Assembly (NCBI RefSeq): GCF_001659605.2
Contig: NC_035162.2
Coordinates: 6,777,248 to 6,841,247, forward strand
DNA: 64,000 nt
Direction of reading: 5' to 3'
Origin: Manihot esculenta
Lineage: Eukaryota > Streptophyta > Magnoliopsida > Malpighiales > Euphorbiaceae
A program made the translations under genes and the position numbers. A model generated the notes under the pieces. That model did no database searches. It saw only the letters and a list, made by a program, of their open reading frames with translations, and had not been told where the DNA came from. Every line of letters begins with the position of its first letter. Position 1 is the first letter of the stretch. Below are positions 56,804 to 64,000 of the stretch, one piece after another.

Positions 56804-59800
56804 CTAGGTGTCTATGATCCGCACTGGCTGTTCAACATAGGTGATATCCTCTTGGACCTCCACATCAGGCTCACTAAGAACCTTGCTTGGATCTGACACA
56901 AACTTCCTCAACATTGAAACATGGAAAACCGGATGGATTCTTTCCATCGAAGCAGGTAAATCCAGCTTGTACGACACATTCCCAATCTTTTGCAAGATTT
57001 CAAAGGGTCCGATGTATCGTGGGGCTAGTTTACCTTTCTTCCCAAAGCGAACCACTCCCTTCATTGGAGACACCTTAAGCAATACCAGATCCCCCTCCTG
57101 AAACTCTAACTGTCTTCTGCGGACGTCTGCATAGCTCTTCTGTCTGCTTGCAGCAGTCTTGATTCTTTCTCTGATTATGGGTACCACCCTGCTGGTGATC
57201 TCTACTAACTCAGGCCCTGCCAAGGCCTTTTCTCCAACTTCCTCCCAGCAAACAGGTGATCTGCACTTCCTTCCATACAAAGCTTCATATGGAGCCATCC
57301 CGATGCTAGCATGATGGCTGTTGTTGTAGGCAAACTCCACCAAAGGTAGATGTTGCCTCCAAGAACCGCCAAAGTCTAGCACACACATTCTGAGCATATC
57401 CTCGATAGTCTGGATGGTCCTTTCTGACTGTCCATCAGTCTGGGGGTGGAAGGCAGTACTGAAATCCAACCTAGTACCCATGGCATTCTGCAGACTCCGC
57501 CAAAACCTGGAGGTGAACTGGGGCCCTCTATCTGACACTATCGAAATAGGAACCCCATGCAGTCTGACTATCTCGTCAACGTACACCTGCGCCAACTTGT
57601 CCACAGAATAGCCACTCCTGACAGGGATGAAGTGAGCAGATTTGGTGAGTCTGTCCACAATCACCCATATGGAGTCCACTCTGTTGGACGCCGCCGGTAA
57701 CCCCACTACGAAGTCCATAGCTATATTTTCCCATTTCCACTCTGGAATAGGTAGCGGGTTAAGCATTCCAGCCGGCTTCTGATGTTCCAGCTTCACCCTC
57801 TGACATACTTCGCAGGCTGACACAAACTGTGCCACTTCTTTCTTCATCGCTGGCCACCAATAAACCTTCTTCAAATCTTGATACATCTTGGTGGCTCCGG
57901 GGTGAATGCTGTATCTTGCATTATGAGCCTCTCTCATAATGTCTCCTTTTAGCCCAATGTCATCTGGTACACATAGTCTGCTCCCATAGCGGAGGATCCC
58001 CTTACTGTCGAATCTGAACTCACTATTATTGCCTGACTGAACAGTCCTGGCAATCTTCACTAACTCCGGGTCCTCATGTTGTTTCTGAGCCACCTGCTCC
58101 AGAAACACGGGTGTCACTTTCATCTGAGCCACCAAGGCACCTGTACCAGACAACTCCATCTGTAGACCTTCCTCAATAAGCTTGTAGAACTCCTTCACCA
58201 CTGGTCTCTTCTCTACCGATATGTGGGATAAACTGCCTAGTGACTTCCGGCTTAGGGCGTCTGCCACGACATTTGCCTTACCCGGATGATACTGAATCTT
58301 GCAATCGTAGTCACTCAGCAGCTCCACCCATCTTCTCTGCCTCAGATTCAGATCCCTCTGACTCAAGATGTACTGCAGGCTCTTATGATCTGTAAAGATC
58401 TCACATTTCACCCCATAGAGAAAATGCCTCCACATCTTGAGTGAAAAGATTACTGCTGCCATCTCTAGGTCATGAGTGGGGTAATTCAACTCATGCTTCT
58501 TTAGCTGCCTAGAAGCATAAGCGATCACCCTCTCCTTCTGCATTAGTACGCAACCCAGTCCCACACGGGACGCATCACAAAAGACTGTAAAGTCCTCTCC
58601 ACTAGATGGCAGAGCTAACACTGGTGTTGAAGTCAACCTCTTCTTAAGCTCTTCAAAACTCTCTTCGCACTGGTCGGTCCACAGAAACTTCTGATTCTTC
58701 CTGGTCAGTCTGGTCAGAGGAGCTGCTATCTTTGAGAAATCCTGAACGAACCTCCTGTAGTAACCTGCCAAACCCAAGAAACTTCTAATCTCTGCCACTG
58801 AAGTGGGTCTAGGCCAGTTAGCCACAGTTTCTGTCTTCTTGGGATCTACCTCAATACCATTCTCTGACACTACATGCCCCAAGAACGAAATGCTCCTCAG
58901 CCAGAACTCACATTTAGAGAACTTGGCATACAAGCCATGTTCCCTCAAAGTCTGTAAGACCAACCGCAGATGATGGGCATGCTCCTCTGTATTCCTGGAA
59001 TACACTAAGATATCATCTATGAAGACAATAACAAAGTGATCCAGGTACTGGCTAAACACTCTGTTCATGAGATCCATGAATGTTGCAGGGGCGTTAGTTA
59101 ACCCGAACGGCATCACAAGGAACTCAAAATGCCCATATCTGGTCCTGAAAGCCGTCTTTGGCACATCCTCATCCCTTATCCTTAGCTGATGGTACCCCGA
59201 TCTTAGATCTATTTTGGAGAAACAACCCGCTCCGGCTAGCTGGTCGAATAGATCATCGATCCTAGGCAATGGGTACCTATTCTTGGTAGTGACTTTGTTC
59301 AACTGCCTGTAGTCGATACAAAGTCTAAGGGATCCATCCTTCTTTCTCACAAACAAGACCGGAGCACCCCAAGGTGAGGTACTCTGTCGGATGAAACCCT
59401 TTTCTACCAGCTCTTGCAACTGCTCTTTCAACTCCTTTAACTCGGCTGGGGCCATCCTGTAGGGAGGGATAGAGATCGGTCTAGTTCCAGGCACCAACTC
59501 TATCTCGAACTCTATCTCCCTAGCAGGTGGTAATCCTGGAAGCTCATCAGGAAAGACATCCTGAAACTCTCTGACAACTGGCACCGAGGCCGGCTCCCTG
59601 ACCTGACTGTCTAGCTCTCTCACATGAGCTAAGTACCCCTGACATCCCTTCCTAAGCAACCTACGAGCCTGAAGAGCTGATATCAGACCTCTAGGTGTGC
59701 CCCTCTTGTCTCCTCTGAAGACTACCTCTGACCCGTTCTGATCTCTGAACCTGACTACCTTGTCCCTGCAGTCCAAGGTAGCACCATGGGTAGATAGCCA

Positions 59801-60262
59801 ATCCATCCCTAGAATGACGTCAAAGTCTGTCAAATCTAGAACCACAAGGTCGGCGGAGAGGCATCTTCCCTCAATAAAAACTGGACTGTACTGGCAGACT
59901 GACACTGCCACTGACGGGTCACACTTGGGTCCACTGACCCATAGGGGACACTCTAACCTAGAGACTATCAGACCTAACCTCTCAACGGCTCTCGGAGCAA
60001 TAAATGAATGAGATGCACCCGGGTCCATTAATGCATACACATCAGAACACCCAATGATGAGATTACCTGACACCACGGTGTTGGATGTGTTAGCCTCCTG
60101 CTGTGTCATGGTGAAGATCCTGGCTGGAGCTGATGGACCTTCACCTCGGGAACCAGAAGAAGAGGCTACCCCTCTCCCTCTACCTCTGCCACTGCCCTGA
60201 GTTGTGGCTGGAACTGCTGGCTGTGCCACACTACCAGAAGCTGTCTGCTGGGGCTGGCCCAT
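56804..60262 (-). CDS. Gypsy C pol polyprotein (protease, RT, RNase H, integrase), lacking the chromodomain
   Basis: This is an 1152-residue open frame. Protease DPGASHSF lies near residue 83. RT follows ([22 protein letters not shown]), then RNase H ([12 protein letters not shown]), an integrase zinc region (HPGATK...CEVCQR) and the integrase core ([25 protein letters not shown]), ending with the [16 protein letters not shown] module. A TAG at the position of a Gln codon in D2 ends it after PVRIIDT, removing the last 50 or so residues that form the chromodomain-like tail. Translation of its own mRNA is doubtful because the gag stub ends out of frame upstream. It would act in the cytoplasmic particle and the nucleus if expressed. 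Confidence 0.88.
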   Translation of the reverse strand: MGQPQQTASGSVAQPAVPATTQGSGRGRGRGVASSSGSRGEGPSAPARIFTMTQQEANTSNTVVSGNLIIGCSDVYALMDPGASHSFIAPRAVERLGLIVSRLECPLWVSGPKCDPSVAVSVCQYSPVFIEGRCLSADLVVLDLTDFDVILGMDWLSTHGATLDCRDKVVRFRDQNGSEVVFRGDKRGTPRGLISALQARRLLRKGCQGYLAHVRELDSQVREPASVPVVREFQDVFPDELPGLPPAREIEFEIELVPGTRPISIPPYRMAPAELKELKEQLQELVEKGFIRQSTSPWGAPVLFVRKKDGSLRLCIDYRQLNKVTTKNRYPLPRIDDLFDQLAGAGCFSKIDLRSGYHQLRIRDEDVPKTAFRTRYGHFEFLVMPFGLTNAPATFMDLMNRVFSQYLDHFVIVFIDDILVYSRNTEEHAHHLRLVLQTLREHGLYAKFSKCEFWLRSISFLGHVVSENGIEVDPKKTETVANWPRPTSVAEIRSFLGLAGYYRRFVQDFSKIAAPLTRLTRKNQKFLWTDQCEESFEELKKRLTSTPVLALPSSGEDFTVFCDASRVGLGCVLMQKERVIAYASRQLKKHELNYPTHDLEMAAVIFSLKMWRHFLYGVKCEIFTDHKSLQYILSQRDLNLRQRRWVELLSDYDCKIQYHPGKANVVADALSRKSLGSLSHISVEKRPVVKEFYKLIEEGLQMELSGTGALVAQMKVTPVFLEQVAQKQHEDPELVKIARTVQSGNNSEFRFDSKGILRYGSRLCVPDDIGLKGDIMREAHNARYSIHPGATKMYQDLKKVYWWPAMKKEVAQFVSACEVCQRVKLEHQKPAGMLNPLPIPEWKWENIAMDFVVGLPAASNRVDSIWVIVDRLTKSAHFIPVRSGYSVDKLAQVYVDEIVRLHGVPISIVSDRGPQFTSRFWRSLQNAMGTRLDFSTAFHPQTDGQSERTIQTIEDMLRMCVLDFGGSWRQHLPLVEFAYNNSHHASIGMAPYEALYGRKCRSPVCWEEVGEKALAGPELVEITSRVVPIIRERIKTAASRQKSYADVRRRQLEFQEGDLVLLKVSPMKGVVRFGKKGKLAPRYIGPFEILQKIGNVSYKLDLPASMERIHPVFHVSMLRKFVSDPSKVLSEPDVEVQEDITYVEQPVRIIDT

Positions 60263-60288
60263 AAAAGGCGCTCTAGGACAATCTCGAG

Positions 60289-60519
60289 CTATGTGTCCCT
60301 CCTCTGATCCTCTTCCATAACCTCCCTCACATCTGAAGAACTTGCTCCTCTATCAGTCCCCCTTCTGCTAGCATCAAAAGACCTTCTAGGGTCCCTTGAC
60401 ACTCTTTCTCTGTTGGCTCTACAAGACATTGCCCTAGGCAATGTAGGAGGACGGGCGCTCGTGCCCTCATCCTCAGGTGGCACTCCAGTCAATCTTGCCG
60501 ATCGACGAGTTCCTCTCAT
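60289..60519 (-). pseudogene. Gypsy C gag N-terminal stub
   Basis: It starts at 60519 ([19 protein letters not shown]), eight bases after an acceptor-like TTTTTCAG. After about 75 residues the frame jumps from EEDQRRD to sequence of the zinc knuckle (GHIARDCP in another frame) and stops. About 1 kb, including the whole capsid domain, is deleted. The deletion borders share a short GAGG-type word. Confidence 0.88.
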
Positions 60520-60790
60520 CCTATTTTCTGAAAAACAGCTCATAACAAGCAAACATTAGCATCATATGGTTCATGTGGGCACACATGAACCCTCATCACA
60601 TACATCACATAGCATAGCATATCATCAATGCACATGTACAAAATCATGGCATTTCACATCATCATACAAGACAGGACTCATCATCCTATCCTAGTGGACA
60701 TGACTTTCCTATTGTGCTTGACCTTCTATAACATCTATGAGCCCGACACTCTAGGTCCGACCATATGAACCTAGGGCTCTGATACCATTC

Positions 60791-63008
60791 TGTAACGACC
60801 CGGAGAGCGGACCGCTACCGGCGCTAGGATCCGGGTCGACTTAAGGCCGCCGGGACCCGTAGCAAGCCTGACATAAAACCTGTAAACCTGTATAATCCCA
60901 TACATGATCAACAACATGCATAAAACTTTAAACTTTACTTCATACATACTGTCATCAACTAACTCAACCTGTGCATACTCTGAACATATACATAACATAG
61001 TCCCTCTGTGGGATCTCATCAAGCCTTATAGGCAAAACAACCTGTGTTGAGTTAGTTTACATAAACATCATAACATAAGATCATGTATATACAAAAGGGA
61101 TTAACAATATATTATGGTCAAGCACAACTCTATCCTCAATGACCTCATTACATAATATCCTGAATATTTTTACATTTCATCATAATACCATTGTCATGTC
61201 CACAAACTAACTATTACATACATATGACTTTTTCTTCTTGTCTTCTCTATCTATCCCGTACCTGCAAACCTGGGGGTTAGGGGAAAGGGGTGAGCTAGAT
61301 GCCCAGTGAATAGAACTGTAAAAAGAATATTTAAAACATGCTATCATGAAATGCGTCACTGCACAAATAAATCACACCACGGATGGACTGATTCAAAAAT
61401 CCCTCAACTCCATGCCCGGCCCTATTATGGGCACCACAGGACTTCGTATTGCCCGGCCCTATTATGGGCACCACAGGACTTCGTACTCGGAGTTATTGCC
61501 CGGCCCTATTATGGGCACCACAGGTCTTCATATTGCCCGGCCCTATTATGGGCACCACAGGACTTCGTATATAGAAGGCTAATGAATCATCCTAATGTCC
61601 ATCCACTATCATCTATCACAACAATACAATGCGGCATAGTCGTGAATTCTAATGCAACAACCTATAATATGATCATGATGCATGAAGCATGATAAAAGCA
61701 TTTCATTTCTTAATTTAAAAGGTTAAGCTTGGTTCCACTCACCTCTGGCTGACTCTGACAAACTCTGTAGCAGCTGGCTCACTGCTGGGGTCCTTGGTTC
61801 CTCGGGTCCGAACCTACACAGGCGGACTCCAATGAGGGACCAAACATACATAAACATAACTCTAATACATTCCCCAAAAACCCCCTAAAACATCCTGAAA
61901 ATATCACATAGAGATATGCATGAAGTGGCTGAACAGGGCACTTTCGGCGGCACCTTCGGCGGCCGAAAGTCCTGGACAGAGACGAAACTCAGGTAGGTTC
62001 GGCGGCACCTTCGGCGGCCGAAAGTCCCAGACAGAGACGAAAGTCTCTTTTCGGGGGCAACTTCGGCAGCCGAATGCTGCCTCCACAAAGGGGGTTCGGC
62101 GGCCGAAACTCCCTTCGGCGGCCGAACCTGGTTTCTGCCAGAAGGGCAGAAACTTGGTTCACATGAACCCCTTGCCTCCCAAAACCTCAAATCAAGCATA
62201 TATCTCAACCAAATCATGCATACCAGTTCCTAGGGGCCTCAAAACATCAATTACCCCAACTACAACACTTCAAACATACTTAAACAACACACATTGTTCA
62301 AAACATCAATATATACCCATAACTCAACATATACCCTAACATGCATTTCTACCCATAGATCTTGCATAAAACTTACTTAAAACACATAAGGAGCTTAAGA
62401 TCGGCTCTTACCTCTTGAAGATCGAGAGGGAGACGACCTAAACTTGGAGATCCACGAAAATGAGCTCCTGAGTTCTCAAAGCTCCAAAACTTGGTTTAAA
62501 AGCTCAAAACCTTCAATGCAAGCTTAAAACTCAAGAAAAATGGTAGAGATTTGGAGGAAGAACACAAGAGTTGAAAAAGGAAGGTCGGAAGCTTGCTGTG
62601 GCCGAAAATGGGAGAAAGCTCGCCCATTTCGGCTAAGTGCCCCATTTATAGGTGGCTGGCCAGGCCACGTTCGGGGGCCGAATGTGCCTCCGCATCCATG
62701 CAATGTTCGGCGGCCGAACTTGGCTTTCGGCGGCCGAACCTGGACTGCCCTCACTCATGCTTTCGGGGGCCTAACGTGCCTCCAAAACGCATGCATGTTC
62801 GGCGGCCGAACTTGACTTTCGGCGGCCGAACCTGGGTTTTCCTCCAATGCTATTTTCATGCAAAAACTCATTTAATTTAATACTTAAAATCATTAAGATT
62901 CATGAAAACATTTTATAAAACATGTCTTTACCCTTCTAGAAGTTCCCGACATCCGAAATTCCACCGGACGGTAGGAATTCCGATACCGGAGTCTAGCCGG
63001 GTATTACA
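60791..63008 (-). repeat. 5' LTR of gypsy C
   Basis: This 2218-bp LTR reads TGTAACGACCCGG to CGGGTATTACA on the plus strand. On the minus strand it has a TATAAAT box (62650-62644) and palindromes starting at plus-strand 62706, 62726, 62798 and 62818. A donor-like GAG|GTAAG lies at about 62411, and a four-copy minisatellite at about 61412-61570 carries GCCCGGCCCTATTATGGGCA. Confidence 0.9.
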
Positions 63009-63614
63009 ATAGTGGATATGGCGCGTAGAATGGAGGCTAGTGCCATTGTCCAGGGGACAGTTAAATAGTACGTGGCACAGTCTTCGGGTTCCAAAATCCC
63101 GGGGACAAGTGATGTTGATCTCTCCCCTCTAAGCGAGGCTGTCACAAAGAGTAAGAAGGGAGGCAGAGGCCTCAGAAGATCGAAGAAGAGCAAGCTTTGG
63201 GAACAGATAAAGTCTGGTCTGGGTTTAGGTGATGGTTCGAGCTCTGGTTCGGGTAACTCCAGATGTATACGGTGCGGTAGGCAGCACAAGGGAGTATGTT
63301 TGATTGGGACAACAGCATGCTTCAGGTGCGGACAGGAGGGGCACATGGCACGTGAGTGTCCCACTGCGACCTTGTTGCCACGGTCCCAGCAGACAGTTTC
63401 AGGCAGTGTGGCTCAGCCAGGAGCTCCAGCCATGGCGCAGGGCAGTGGTAGAGGCGGAGACAGGGGGACAGCCCCTTCTCCAGCAGGTTCCCGTGGGGAA
63501 GGTCCATCAGCTCCAGCGCGGATCTTCGCCATGACTCAGCAGGAGGCTAACACATCAAACCCGATGGGATCAGGTAATCTCACTCTGGTATGTTCTGGTG
63601 TGTCTGTTTCATGA
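63009..63614 (+). pseudogene. Gypsy B gag, C-terminal part
   Basis: It resumes with the duplicated ATAGT and reads through the zinc knuckle [15 protein letters not shown] second nonsense codon (AAG to TAG, 63066-63068) lies before the knuckle. It ends at a TGA (63612-63614) at the same position as A gag. Confidence 0.88.
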
Positions 63615-64000
63615 ACCCTGATGTTTCTCTTTTCTTTGTTTGCTTGTGAGCCCTTGTGAGGTTGGGTTGATAGCTTATGGGTTAGAGTAGTCCCTTGGGG
63701 TCAGTGCACCCAAGTGTGATCCATCTGTGGCAGAGTCAGTCTGCCGGTATAGTCAGAGTATGTGTTGTGAGTAGATGCCTTCCAGCTGACCTAGCGATTC
63801 TAGATTTGACTGTTTGACGTCATTCTAGGGTTGGATTGGTTCTTCTACTAGTGGTACTACTTAGTCTGCAGAGACAAGGTAGTCAGGTTCAGAGGTCAGG
63901 ATGGATCAGAGGTAGTCCTTAGAGGGGACAGAATAGGGATACCTAGAGGTTCAGTATCAACCCTATAGGCTCGTAGGTTGTTCAAGAAAAAGTTGTCAGG
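63615..64000 (+). pseudogene. Decayed pol of gypsy B (start only)
   Basis: It is collinear with 20681-21065 of element A, sharing the same indels and stops with only scattered substitutions. No protease motif remains. It continues past the window. Confidence 0.85.

Larger units (their letters stand above)
34698..63008 (-). mobile_element. Ty3/gypsy element C: pol frame kept, gag internally deleted; 3' LTR split by the D array
   Basis: On the minus strand the 5' LTR is at 60791-63008, the primer site at 60776-60787, the polypurine tract at about 56572-56585, and the 3' LTR at 56571-56175 continued at 35776-34698. Target duplication ATAGT lies on both sides in gypsy B gag. The D array sits inside the 3' LTR, and 743 bp of that LTR (equivalent to 61869-62611) are missing at the junction. 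The LTR halves match the intact LTR closely, so insertion was recent. Confidence 0.9.
30918..64000 (+). mobile_element. Ty3/gypsy element B, split by gypsy C, 3' part beyond the window
   Basis: The 5' LTR is at 30918-33386 (2469 bp), with the primer site TGGTATCAGAGC at 33390-33401. Gag runs from 33658 to 34697, is interrupted by gypsy C (34698-63008) with target duplication ATAGT (34693-34697 and 63009-63013), and resumes at 63009. Decayed pol then runs to the window end. The body is nearly the same as element A, but the 5' half of the LTR is markedly different. The 3' LTR is not in view. Confidence 0.9.

Overview
The window is plant nuclear DNA, almost certainly from a dicot. It has GT/AG introns, plant-type LTR retrotransposons with tRNA-iMet primer sites, TRIMs, a plant LINE and a plant hAT remnant. 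A Euphorbiaceae-like genome is a guess that the sequence cannot prove. One ordinary host gene is visible: the 5' half of an ankyrin-repeat, Raf-like (integrin-linked-kinase type) protein kinase on the minus strand (five exons, 9941 down to 5331). Its next intron is entered by a decayed Ty1/copia element (165-4652), and the remaining kinase exons must lie left of base 1.

Layout. 1-9941: kinase gene with intronic insertions (copia-1, in which a TRIM at 1448-2013 is nested; a second TRIM-like element at 5885-6216). 9942-11433: AT-rich intergenic DNA with a LINE scrap. 11434-27852: a terminal-inverted-repeat (MULE/foldback-like) element, split by copia-2 (11919-27105, TSD AAATA). Copia-2 is itself split by Ty3/gypsy element A (16372-25568) with a SINE-like inverted/tandem array (25569-26694) at its end; this whole insert is bounded by TSD GGTCG. 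27191-27687: a long GAA microsatellite. 28060-30917: two near-identical hAT-transposase remnants. 30918-64000: gypsy B, which runs off the window. Its gag is split by gypsy C (34698-63008, minus strand, TSD ATAGT), and the 3' LTR of C is split by a tandem array of gypsy D (35777-56173).

A, B, C and D are one chromovirus lineage (Tekay/Del-like: single gag-pol frame, integrase with a C-terminal chromodomain-like tail, LTRs of 2.2-2.5 kb). They form a natural series. D2 (46007-50998) has one uninterrupted 1663-aa gag-pol. D1 has two frameshifts. C keeps a long pol frame but has lost most of gag and the chromodomain. A and B share the same ruined pol; A keeps an open gag, while B's gag has two nonsense codons. 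A has almost identical LTRs despite its dead pol, so it must have been mobilised in trans.

The LTRs carry arrays of a 13-bp inverted repeat, TTCGGC-N-GCCGAA. Upstream of the TATA box these include a pair spaced exactly 20 bp in all four subfamilies. The LTRs also hold subfamily-specific minisatellites at one shared position, and a conserved splice-donor/acceptor pair that could produce a spliced gag-pol mRNA lacking the primer-binding site. Two places (about 29590-29790 and 52545-53000) look like base-level blends of two different repeats next to near-identical duplications. They are probably assembly-consensus artefacts and should be checked before the copy structure is trusted.
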